A DNA stretch of 64,000 nt from Rotaria socialis (taxonomy: Eukaryota > Rotifera > Eurotatoria > Philodinida > Philodinidae). Shown here in pieces: positions 24,547 through 36,094 of this stretch. The notes beneath the pieces were generated by a model, which saw nothing but the letters and a program-made list of their open reading frames with translations, had not been told where the DNA came from and ran no database searches. Both the position numbers and the translations under genes were made by a program. Every line of letters begins with the position of its first letter. The first letter of the stretch is position 1. Location of the stretch: positions 124,001-188,000 of the forward strand of contig CAJNYU010001742.1 in assembly GCA_905331475.1 (NCBI GenBank). Direction: 5' to 3'.

Positions 24547-26789
24547 ATGGATGTATTACACTATTCGTTTAGCCTGAGTGCTTGTCCGAAATGCCATTTA
24601 CTTGTCTGCAAGCATACAAGTATTGCCAATCTTGACTTTCGTGGAATCGAACAACATCAAGAAGAAAAACAATCAATTATTGAATCGAACAATACAACAT
24701 CAAAAAGTGTTAAAAATCGTTATCAAAGACTATCGTCGCATGGTATGAATTTTTATATATTGCCATCAACAGCAAACTCAAATAATCGTCATAGTTGGAC
24801 TACATTTGGTTCAGATTCTAATCAAAGTAGCAATACACTTGAAAATTCATCGATTAATAATGAAACATTCAGTGATAATATTCCATTTGCTGATGAAAAT
24901 ATAATTAATTCATCGTTAACATTAAAACCAACATTGAATCAAATAGTTCGTACACAATCTGAACGATGTCAAAACATTTTTAAACCACGTATCTGTTTAA
25001 CAAAAAGTTATTCGTTTTCAACAATATTTACCACACCAAAATCATCAAAATCTTTAGCATTATCTTCACATATGCAACAAAATCAAAATCAAACGAAAAA
25101 CTTACATAAAAAATGTTCAGTATTATTAATTATTATACTTATTATATCATATTTGTTAACGAATACACTTGATATTGTTCTTCTTTATATATATTATCAC
25201 ACAAATTATATATATTTCATCATGTTTTCATTAACTCTTTTAATATGTGATATCATTTTATGGATAAATCATTTAATTGATATAAAAAATCTTTCGACAC
25301 GTTTACTATTAATACCATTTATATTACGCCTTTATATTCTTTATCAACTTGTTGAATTAATGATAATTGTATTTAATAAAAATTTTATTGATAATACTAC
25401 ACCATTATTTGATTCAACATCAACACCATCAACATCGTCAACAACAACAACACTCGAAACTAACATATCGCAGACAACGGATGCATCTCTTATTCATGAT
25501 CAACATGTATCTCAATCATATAAAACATTGAAACGACGAATATTTCATTATTTAACTTTATTTTATATTATTCATTCGAGCCTTGTAGTATTTGCTAATC
25601 TTTATTTCTGGTCAAATAATTTTCAGCCATCTACAAAATCAACATTAAATATGAATAATTTTCTTCCACAATGGACAACAGATAATAATATACTATTATC
25701 TACACCCATGAGTATGATTCCGGTTCGATCTTCGTTGACGTAAGTAGAATGGAAAAACAAAACAAAAAAGAATATTTAAATTTTTTCATACATCTCTAAT
25801 AAAAATCAACTTGAAAATAACTATTTTATGATAAATGTGATATATCAATATGATATAATAATGATTGATGAGTAAGATTTTCCTATAAAGTTCATCATGA
25901 TTATAGCATAGAAGTATAAATCACAGTTATTATTTGAAAATAAGCAAACAAAATCAGATGGTCCTTGATAGAAGGAAAATATTTCATGATTATATCAATC
26001 AATTGCAAAATATAAATCATGTATATCGATTGAGACGAGTATTAGTTAAATTTATGCTGAGAAAAATATACTTATACAGAGTATTACGCATGATTTTGAT
26101 TTAACCCGGAGAAAACTTCAAAGGATTACCTTTCATTTAGATATTTGTCAAAGTTTGATAATGATCAAAAGCACACTGCTCGTCGAGCAATGTCTCTAAA
26201 TTGGACTCGACCGATATTTTATCGGCAAATTCCACTTCGTATTCGTCTTCCTTCGTCATATGCTTTTATTATCACAAGTATTTTTTATCATTTAATAATA
26301 AACTATTGTTTTCTATCAACATATCTTATTCGTGAACGTACATCATTCATAATTATTTTATCCATTCTATCTCGATTTTGTTTAATTATTACACGCATCT
26401 ATACATTCATCTTTCTATTTCATCTCAATGCTTGGTGGTTTATAATAACATTTTTCATTGTTCATTTCTGTTTAATGATTTCACTTCTATTTGATCGATC
26501 AACATTTAAAGATAATCAAAAGAGAATTTTTATTAAATTAATTTTTTCATTTTTAACTCATTGCTCAATTAATGATATATCTATAAATGCATTAATATCA
26601 CTGGAAAACATTTCAATATTTCTACATCGCCTTTATCTTGAAACATTTGCATCACACAATGAAACAACATTACGTTTAATTATATTTATTTCAATACTTA
26701 TTTCATTACAAATAATTGGTTTTCTATTCGATATTTTGTCGAAAAATATGCTCTATCGTACCGGCACGAATAATCAAGTGATGAGTTGA
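24547..26789 (+). CDS. polytopic membrane protein, probable XK-related (XKR/CED-8-like)
   Basis: Exons 24547-25739 and 26141-26789 join in phase (split Thr codon, strong GTAAGT donor), giving 613 aa. Residues 1-185 are hydrophilic, Ser/Asn-rich, with a CPKCHLLVCKH cluster near the N-terminus that could bind metal. Membrane segments follow at about 190-212, 220-243, 252-275, 334-356, 437-459, 466-490, 495-515 and 579-600. A Ser/Thr-rich insert separates the third and fourth. The order and spacing fit XK-related proteins, lipid scramblases of apoptosis and their relatives. Supporting points are the NTLDIVLLYIYY segment, the SLNW motif after a basic stretch, an Arg-containing helix followed by WW..HF and a late 'SLEN' helix. 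These matches are weak, so another multi-pass family is possible. A poly(A) signal is at 26866-26871. The acceptor-like TTGTAG before the ATG suggests a 5' UTR intron or missing upstream exon. Confidence 0.55.
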
Positions 26790-27706
26790 CTGCAAGAAAA
26801 AATATATAAAAGTTTTTTGTTCAAACTTTTCTTTTTTTTTCTTTTAGTTTATTTAAATAAATAAAATAAAATTGCTTAATTACGTTTAAGTCTTTCTTTA
26901 GTTTTGTTTAGAAGGAAAAAAACGGAAGCCTGAAAAATATAATTCATTGTTATGTTTAGTACATTTTATAATTTTTTAAACGAACTTTTTATTTTTTCAG
27001 TTCACCAGATGACGAATGCAATATTTTATTAAAATACAAATAGAAACCTATCATTATAATTGTTCCAATGAAAAAAATATATATGCGTACATTGACTTGT
27101 AATTATGTGTGTCTATTACATACTATGAAGAATACTGAACAAGAAAGCTACTATTAAAAAAATGCTTATAATTCTTGTATTCTGTAATCGGTCAAAGAAG
27201 AATATTAGTGTGTTGCATTCTCAAAGAGAAGATATTTTCATTTTGATAAAAATCAACTGACGTCATATATTTCTCTAAATTATATTCGACAATTTTCTTC
27301 AGCAAATGCCCATTTAGTTGACTTTATGTGCCATAAAAATATATATTCACATGCTGATGTTTAATCTCACATAAATATTGATCAATATGAGATAGATTAC
27401 AAATAAATGTTGAATTCATTACCATTTATTTATAAGCTAACAATGATTGATAATGATTTAATTATATATATATATATATATCAGAATGACAAATAAAAGT
27501 TGACGATTTGTCTTGTAATATTTGAATTAGAAAAACTTGAACATAATGTTTTTATTTGAGTGTCTTTCATTTCATCGATTTTTCAGTATAGATTTGTGTT
27601 TTCAACTCAATTGCATACTTTTCTTGTTACTTTCATTATAATACATATTTCTTTGAGATAGATTTATTAAATCTTTGTTTTTTCAAAAGTTACAACAACA
27701 ATCATA
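26790..27706. other. convergent intergenic region
   Basis: 917 nt between the 3' ends of two converging genes. It holds both poly(A) signals: AATAAA at 26866-26871 for the plus-strand gene and TTTATT at 27663-27668 for the minus-strand one. An AT tract lies at 27463-27481. No gene seen. Confidence 0.6.
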
Positions 27707-30700
27707 TTACTTAAACAAACTATCACGTTGTTGAACATTTTCTTTGATTTCATCAGTTATAGCTTTCGTCATATGATCAATAGTTATTTTTTGTGTTGAT
27801 GAAAATACATTTCCTACTAGCTCATTTGGTTCACGTTCACCACCCCATTGTAAGAAATTTTTCCTAAATTGTTCACCAGTTGTTTTCGAGAGAGGATCTT
27901 TTAAAAATTGATCATGCCATATTTTAGTTGCTATTGAACGTGCAATAATATAACTAGAAAAACGAGCTCCATAATCAACTAGATGATAAAATTTTAAATA
28001 AGGATGCGTTGATGAAATATACGGCAGTGATGTGTGCTTTGTTAACAATGATGAATAGAGTTGATCGTAAGATTGCTTTAATGGATATGGACCATGAAAT
28101 TCATGATCAAACATTGCACATGCTACCTACAATAGAATTATAGAAGTTTTGAACATAGAATAGTTTTGAAATGACGTACTTGCACTTGTGTACGATGCGC
28201 TTGAAAACAATTTTGAGCTAAATGAAGACGCTGTAAAAGTTCATCAGGTATAGTTTCACCGGTTTGATAGTGTCGTGCAAATAATTTAACTACGCGTGGT
28301 TCATAAACGAAATATTCCATCCATTGTGATGGGATTTCAGCAATATCAGTTTGACATCGAGTACCAGATGCATGTTGATAACGTGTTCGTGCCAATGCTG
28401 AATGCATTGCATGACCGAATTCATGAAATAAATTCTCCACCAATCCTTTTAATCAAGAAAAATCTGTTAAAAATTATAATCTTTACAAGATTAAAATTCT
28501 GAAGCATAATTTTGTTAATCACGAGAAAATTGTTTTATTCTATTAATTTTTAGGCATGAGTACACTATCATCTATACTTAATCCTCTCGAAATGTAATGA
28601 GGAATTAGTTCGTATAGCATCTACAGAGATATTATTGACTATATGACAGCAGACGTATATCAATAACGTCTATCGAAATCTGTGACGCTTGTTTTTAATA
28701 GTTATACCTTATCATATCTATGGCAAGCGATTCTTAACGTTTCTAATGTGATCAACGAGAAGATAGAAATACAAAATCTATACTGTATATACTTCTAAAC
28801 TACGTTTTGGTTGTGTTAAGGAAAAAAAATTATTTTAATATACCTAATGTAAGAAGTGTTGGAACATTAGGATCAGCACTTGGAGGAATATTAACATGAA
28901 GTACAACAATGGGTAGCTGACATGAACCATCGGAAAGACGTCGACTGCATTGAATAGTAAAATGACAATCATGAGGGATTTTATCTTTTCTGAAAAATAA
29001 AATAAAATACAATTACAAATAACGAATAAGATTTCAAAAATATTTTACCGTTCGAATAAATCACAGTAAATATATCCAACAGTTCCTTCTGTTACATGAT
29101 CAACTGAAAGTTTTATAACAGACGGATGCCAGATTTCTCCTGGTGCTGTTGGTTGTTTATTTAACGTTACACTAAAATAGATGATGTTAGTATAATTCCT
29201 CACTAATAAACTATGTCATATTTAATGAAATTTGAAAATTAGTTGCAATATTCTATAAGTTTTTTGAAAAAGAAATCGTAACATCTATATACTAACGAAA
29301 AAAAGATTGTAAGAATTATTTTTCCAATCAATAAATCGCACGATGAAGCATTCTACACTTTAAGCAGTATCTATTTATAAAATATTGATAATATTTTTCG
29401 AATATGAACATACTTGAAAAGACTATGGAATATGATATTAAGTCCATCCATACAAGTTCCCAGCGAGAAATATGGTGTATATTCTCGTGTATTAATTTTT
29501 AAACTAAATAAAACACACAAAAAAATTGTTTTTGATTAAAAGAAAAATTTTAAAATATACATTTCTGATTTAAATATTGCTTCTAATCTTGCAACATCCC
29601 AAGGATTAACTAACTGAGTGTTTGAATTTTGTTCAAGACGATTTTTAAGCATTTGCATTAGTTTTATATCTTTATCAGCTAATGGTCGAATAGCATCCAT
29701 TATTTGTTCTAAATAGTTGCTAACATATTCTGGTTTATTCAGTAATGTATTATCTAATGCACGATGACTATAAGATGGATAACCACATAATTTTGCTAAT
29801 TGATATCTAAAAAGTCACTTAAAACAATTAGTAATGATGAAACATAGATATTTATTTGTAAATCTATCAACCTTTTACGTAGTAATGCATCGAGTATTTG
29901 TTCCTGATCTGGTTCGAATCGAAAATAACTACGAAATATAAATTCACGTAGGTTTTCATCATCATCACTTGAATGAGCAGAATTGATTGTTATAGTTTTA
30001 TCATAAAATCTAGTTTCAAAAAGAGGCAAAAAAAATAATATATAAAGATTTTCTTTTGTTAAATTCTATAATATCTTACCTCGTTCTTACCTTTTCTGGT
30101 AACTGTTTTATTGGAATTTTATATTCTCGATGTGCATTATATCGAAACTGATTTTCAAGATGTAATACATCATCATTCAATTGTAAATAATTCAAACGAT
30201 TATCATCATTTAGTCGAATACCAGATCGTTCAAAATCAATTAAATATAATTTGAGTACACGTCGATCTGTTTCATCACCTTCACCTGAGTCATAGATCTG
30301 CTTTGCTTGTTCATATAATTTTGTATTTGTATTCATTTTTTCTACTAGATGATGTAATACTCCGTAAGCTTGTTCAGCAGCTTGTTTATATGCAATTTCA
30401 ACATCAACATTACGAATGAATTCAGCTAAATCTGCTACGCGACATATTTCATCGGATATTTCATCTAATATTTCAACTATTTTACGCCTTGATGGTGTAA
30501 AACATTCGTCGAGTAATTTCTCACATTTTTGCACAACACGTTCAGCAAGAATATGAAATCCATCAGGTGTTGATAATTCATTGATTTGAAACAATCCAAC
30601 ATTAGCACCTTTAGCTGGTGTTTTAAGCCATGATAGTGGTGAAATCTTACGAAAATGATTTGAGAAAAGATTTTTATCTAGTGTTGATACTGTTGCTGCA

Positions 30701-30896
30701 TCGAAATCTCTATCGATTGACGAATTACATTGTTTGGTATGTGAAGTAGCGCGTGGTATTATCAATGTTGACAAAATTTGTCTCTAAATAAATAAATAAA
30801 TAAATCGAGAAATGATTAAGTCATTTTGAGAAACATTAAATTTCAATTTTATACTTGAAAACGCAATCGTATAGGATTAAAGATGATTCTTTGCAT
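27707..30896 (-). CDS. MIPEP: mitochondrial intermediate peptidase (M3 metallopeptidase, 9 exons)
   Basis: Zinc metallopeptidase that removes an octapeptide from proteins already cut by the mitochondrial processing peptidase. Exons (minus): 30896-30855, 30783-30080, 30009-29872, 29806-29561, 29503-29414, 29171-29049, 28989-28844, 28445-28180 and 28126-27707. All are in frame, giving 724 aa; the human enzyme is 713. The first exon encodes a basic presequence ([14 protein letters not shown]). The active site HEFGH is in exon 8 ([15 protein letters not shown]), with the downstream zinc-ligand Glu in DIAEIPSQ. Family blocks [27 protein letters not shown] and the C-terminal [14 protein letters not shown] segment are present. 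Two introns are long (29413-29172 and 28843-28446); the others are about 50-75 nt. An AATAAA on the minus strand lies 39-44 nt past the stop. The start is the first ATG that supplies a targeting peptide. Identification is very firm; the thimet oligopeptidase alternative lacks the presequence. Confidence 0.95.
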
Positions 30897-31380
30897 AGTT
30901 TTCAATGAAATGAAATAAACTCAGATTTCTATGGGCATTTGGAATTAATTTGGGTATTACATGGAATTTGATAGATGGCAGGCGCGATCCTTATTTTTCC
31001 AATAGAATCCTTGCAACAGAAAAGTTTCCGCTTTTATTAGACTATAATTGCTTTTGATCATCAACCATAATAAAGTATAGGGATGACATGATAATCTTCT
31101 CATCAAATGCTTCTCACGTATACTTTTCTTTTTGATCTTATGAGATACTCATATTGTATAGCAATTAGACGAGGCTTTCTTTTTTCTTTTTGTTTTCCTA
31201 TTTTTTTAGTCCATCATATTTTTAGAAATCTCGTCTTCTCGATGATTATCGTTCATTTATCATTTTCTTGATTTTACGGCATTTCCCCTCATTAATATGC
31301 GTAAAGGAAATGTAGTCTAGCAGCCTTTCTATTAGATATGGCATACACGTAATTATTAAAGCATCAGCCTCAGAACATAC
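30897..31380. other. short intergenic stretch upstream of MIPEP
   Basis: Probable promoter and 5' UTR of the minus-strand peptidase gene, ending at the left arm of the fold-back. No other feature seen. Confidence 0.5.
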
Positions 31381-31974
31381 AGTATGTAAAACCATTATTG
31401 GGACATCCTACTACACGGATTTTATTGAGTGAATATCTGAGTGAAGGAAATGCATTTTATAAAGTCTGATTACATTATTCGATAGGTCATTATCTCTATT
31501 TTCTATTGCGTAGAAAATACTTTTTCCATAATGTAGTTTTCATAAAGTTTTAGAAGGTTTTCCTAGAAGCACTCGATTTTTCAAACACAAACATTATTCC
31601 TACGCTTGTATTCTTTTCTTTATCACAGCTCTGTTTTGCATCAAAACATTTTGAATTACATTGCATCTGATAGAGAAAACATTTCTTTACACGCTGGTAA
31701 GTATAAAAATTTAAAAAGATGTTAAGATTATGCCGGAAGCATCATAGATTTTACAGAAAACCATCGTCTTTTGACTTCACAAAAATGAAAACCTAACTCA
31801 AAATATATCATCTGAAAGAAAAACAAACACTGATTCCAAATGTCTTTTGTTTTTCGAAATTCTGAAATATAATGAGTAAGAATGTATAATTCAAATTAAA
31901 TATTCAATACGTTCATCTAAGATTCTCAATTTTCAATCACCTAAGTGTATTTTTAAAATGTTTTGAAATATAGA

Positions 31975-32099
31975 GGCCAAACAGACTAGAGAAATTAAAA
32001 CTGAATTAACCACTAATTCACCTCAAAAAGATGACTTAAATTGGAATTAACCAATCGCATATCTTAATTCAGTTGTATTTTTTCTAGTGTGTTTGGCCC
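31975..32099. mobile_element. nested palindromic MITE-like element 1
   Basis: About 125 bp with terminal inverted repeats of some 35 bp. The left end is GGCCAAACAGACTAGAGAAA and the right end reads inward as GGCCAAACACACTAGAAAAA. TAGA(G) occurs directly outside both ends and may be a target-site duplication. It inserts in the loop of the larger fold-back. No coding capacity. Confidence 0.7.
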
Positions 32100-32129
32100 A
32101 TAGAGACTTATAGAAAATAAAATCCTTTA

Positions 32130-32365
32130 CAAGAGGATATGCTTGAATGCCCGATAGCTATTTTCCTTTGACACGACGTGCGCCTATCTATTCACTTTCA
32201 GTTTTGCTCAGTTTCATCCTTCGCTATCATCGCATATATTATATAGAGAAAACAACAGAACGAAAAAAGCGTTTTTTCTTTCTGCTCAATAAATTATATA
32301 TCTATGAATACGTCTACATCGTGTCTAAGGAAAATAGCTATCGGGCATTCAAGCACATCATCCTA
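32130..32365. mobile_element. nested palindromic MITE-like element 2
   Basis: Inverted repeat of about 45 bp per arm. The 26-nt core from GCTTGAATGCCCG to AGCTATTTTCC at about 32141-32166 is mirrored exactly at about 32329-32355. Imperfect direct copies of a 24-nt sequence (starting ATAGAAAAT and ending TACAAG) flank it at about 32110-32133 and 32366-32389. A 73-codon frame runs through it, but that frame is a by-product of the repeat. Confidence 0.65.
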
Positions 32366-32990
32366 TAGAAAATTTAATTCTCTACAAGTTTGAATCATTT
32401 AAGTACTTTTGTACTTTAATTTAGTTGTCTAAAACTTGAGAATATTAGATGTGCTGAAGAAAACATTAATCATCATAAATGATTATTACGTTTAATATTC
32501 GAAAATTTCGAAAAACAAAAGATATATTTCGAATCAGTATTTTTTTTTCTTTCAGATGACATATTTTGAGTTGGGTTTTCATTTTTGTGAAGTCAAAAGA
32601 CCATGGCTTTCTGTAAAATCTATGGTGCTTCCGGCATAATCTTAACATCTTTTTAAATTTTTATACTTCCCAGCGTGTAAAGAAATGTTTTCTCTATCAG
32701 ATGCTATGTAATTCAAAATGTTTTGATGCAAAACAGAGCTGTGATAAAGAAAAGAATACAAGTGTAGGAATAATGTTTTTGTTTGAAAAATCGAGTGTTT
32801 CTAGGAAAACCTTCTAAAACTTTATGAAAACTACATTATGGAAAAAAAGTATTTTCTATGCAATAGAAAATAGAGATAATGACCTATCGAATGATGTAAT
32901 CAGAGTTTAAAAAATACATTTTCTTCACTCAGATATTCACTCAATAAAATTCGTGTAGTAGGGTGCCCCAACAATCTTTTTACATAGTTT

Positions 32991-35900
32991 ATATAATGTT
33001 CATTCTTGCAAACTGCTAGATAAATAGTGTGAGATGATCTCTGTTGACATAGTACTCATTTCCTAGTATTTGGAGACGAATGCTTTTTCCCTTCTCATTA
33101 TTTCTTCTTTGACTTCATTCTTCACATACTAAGTAAGCTTGAATCATAGATCAAATAATATAGAAGTCGATAGCTATGGAAATAAACCAACATATCTATA
33201 AATATATGCTCATTTTACTATCTCGAAAAATTTTCATTATTAAATATGTACGGTGTACTGGTGATAAGCGATTAAGATAGTTATTTTGAAAGGCTATTCC
33301 TAAGTTCTTAGAGCACATGTAATCATTGGTGGTGCAAAAAGGTTTAGTGAAACTTATTATTTTGTTTTCAGATAGAGAATAGATGTTTGTTGATTTATCA
33401 CATGAGAATAATATAATAAGATTACTTTGTCACCACTCCCTGAAGATTTCGTGATCGTCTACATCTGTGTCATTGATGTGTGCTTAATGTTGTCGACAAT
33501 CAGCCTAATGAGAAAAGGATGATGAATGTTCCTATTTTTAAACTTAGAAAAAGTTAATAATTAGCCTTTTTTTCTCTCTAAATATTATGCTTGAAATCAA
33601 ATTTTATTTATTTTTCCAAATTATTTTATAATTTAAATATTTCCGTAGATGTAAACAATATTCAACGGATTCATATGTTGGAGCATTTTTCTTTTTCATT
33701 TACAGCTAGTTAGTGAAATTTATACTGAAGATGTTTTTAGAACTAGAAGAAATTTATTTTTGATTTTAATTATTATATAATATTCATTAAAAATAAATGT
33801 TTAAATATAAATCTTCGATTATCGATGTAAAATAAAGTACTCATACGTTTTAGTATATATAATTATGGGGTGTGATTGCTACCCTTTTTTTTTTATTATA
33901 AAAACAGATAGTTGATAATGAAGCTAAGAAAAAATAAAATTTTCGCATGATTTTTTATATATTAACATGAAAGCCAGGAAAGTTGTGATAAGATCGATTA
34001 CTTAGAAAAGTTTTTCACACTTATATTTTCTATTTTCAATAAAATAAATATTGAAAAAAACAAATTAATGTCTATGACAACAAGACATGTCAAGATCAAA
34101 AGAAAAACTAAGATATTTTTATAAATAGATTTGTACAAAAAGATATATTAAAAATGCATCGGATATCTACATGTGTCAATTATAGAGGATAAAAAGCGTA
34201 GTCACACCATGTGACAGACAAAAAGTAGACGAGCGTGGACGTCTGTTAAGTGACAAGGTGTGCACCGACATGCATTTTACGATTAACTTCATTCTTTATC
34301 GGCATTGATTCGTTCTTTTATTTTTATTTTTATTTTTTTCTTTCTTTTCTCCATTTTTCTTTTCACCCTCAATATTATATTCTCCGTCGTATGTGTAACT
34401 ATGAAGAAAAGGAAGAGAGTGCAACAGAGGTGCAACCCGACAATGAAGACAATACGTTCGGGATGAAATCTGACTAGGAACCTTTTGCGAGATAGGTTAT
34501 TATTGGTATCGTTTTTCGAATACGAAACAAAACAAACATACATCTCTACATTTATTGAAGCAAAAAAAAGTAAGAAATAAAACATCTGAATAGAAACCTC
34601 ATTACTTTCTTCCCTCGTTCTCTTCTCTCTTACACAAAAATCAAAGCACATATATCAATTACTACCAATTCTAGGTTTTCTATTTTCTACTGCTATATTC
34701 TATGTAAAACGCTTCCTATGAGTTAGATTATCATTACTATTTTTTAATTGATTTCAAGTAAGTAGTAAATATGTTGACATGCTATTCAAGTGTAAACAAA
34801 TCTAACATAAAAATATAGGCAGCTGATAGAATGAAAAGTAAAGTAAAGTAAAGTAAAATATTTATATACTCAGTTCTAAATACTATACTAGCTGTTTTAG
34901 CTATTTTATGTGAGTTGATTTAGTTTTCTTAAGTAAGCTAATGATTAGAAAAGTTAGGTAAGTAAATTGCGCACTATGAAAACTTGTTTCTTCTGGATGA
35001 CTAATATTGCCCTAGTATTTACTTAATATTAGTGAGAAAGTGTGTAGACTTGTTGTATCAATCTAATGGTAGCGAGGATGGTTCGTTGCATTTTATCTAA
35101 ATATTATAAGATAGAGAAACTAATGAACATAATAGTAAACATAATTGGCAAATGTTTTTTATTTATAAAATAAGTATTGATTTGTATCTATCTATCTATC
35201 TATCTATCTATATATCTATATATACATGTATATGTATAGAGAGAGAGAGAAAAAACGTCCTTCAACCTAATTAAATTATTAGCATAGTGTCGATTAAGAA
35301 GTGAAAAAGAGCAATAAACAGGAACAGTCTACATCAGTATTGTTGTGCATGTAATAAAAGCAACAAAAAAGAAAATGTCACATTTATGTATTCGTTATTT
35401 TAGTATTTGCTATTATAGGAAAGGTAAAAAAACAAGCTTGATTAAGTTTTATATATATATATATATATATCACATAGAATAAAACAACCATATGCCAAAA
35501 AACAAGGCAGAACGGAAACAACAACTTCTTATGTCGATAGTAGCATATACCACTACTGCAAGTTTTATTTTGTCACAGACATTAGCTGAATCAAAATCTG
35601 TTTCCTGTCAATCTATCTCAATAATACGAAAGCGAAGAATACTGTTGAGATACTAAATTTTCAAAAAAGTCACTCAAGCATTTGTAAGTGTGGATAGGAG
35701 AAAAAAAAATAGAAGATGAGAAAGATCATGGATTTTTACTTTATCGTATTAACAGTTGACAACACATTGATGACGTCAGATTTCACAAGAGAAAAAGAAA
35801 CTAGTTTTCCTTTTTGTTCTACATTTCATACGGCAGACGAGGAGAAAAAATGCTGTTAAAAATTTTAATATTAATACTTTAAATATCTCTTGAAGCACCA

Positions 35901-36094
35901 AGCTTATTAATATTGTTTTAATACGGATTCTCTACTGTTTCTATTTGATGTTTAGAACAAAGTGACGCATACATATATATATATATAGTAGTTGCATCAT
36001 AAACTAGGAATACATTTCATTTTAACAAACCAACATCATTTATTTTATTTAGTTTTAGATATTATGTTTTAAAAAAATTAATTAAATTCAAATA
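32991..36094. other. intergenic with simple repeats
   Basis: 3.1 kb without a supported gene, upstream of protein kinase D. Contains (AAAGT)n around 34834-34856, (TATC)n at 35185-35210 and AT tracts at 35451-35470 and about 35973-35988. The overlapping frames at 34250-34651 are shadow frames of T/A-rich sequence. Confidence 0.5.
35185..35210. repeat. (TATC)n microsatellite
   Basis: About six tandem TATC units, followed by TATA-rich sequence and a short GA run; read directly. Confidence 0.9.

Larger units (their letters stand above)
31381..32990. mobile_element. 1.6-kb fold-back element (long inverted repeat)
   Basis: The left arm (about 31381-31940) and right arm (about 32415-32990) are reverse complements over some 550 nt with few mismatches. 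For example, TTCTTTACACGCTGG at about 31683 is matched in reverse by CCAGCGTGTAAAGAA at about 32670-32684. AAGATGTTAAGATTATGCC is likewise mirrored by GGCATAATCTTAACATCTT. The arms bracket a loop of about 475 nt that itself holds two smaller inverted repeats. I find no transposase frame, so it would be non-autonomous, a fold-back or MITE type. Transcription through it would give long double-stranded RNA. It lies about 480 nt upstream of the peptidase gene start. Confidence 0.85.

Noticed and set aside
29905-29925. GGTTCGAATC resembling a tRNA B box
   Set aside because: It falls inside a peptidase exon and there is no matching A box or cloverleaf around it.
32147-32368. 73-codon plus-strand frame
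   Set aside because: It lies across the second inner palindromic element; both ends of the peptide derive from the mirrored arms.
34250-34651. Overlapping plus and minus frames of 75 and 120 codons
   Set aside because: Phe/Tyr- or Lys-rich translations of T/A-rich DNA with no splice context or family resemblance.
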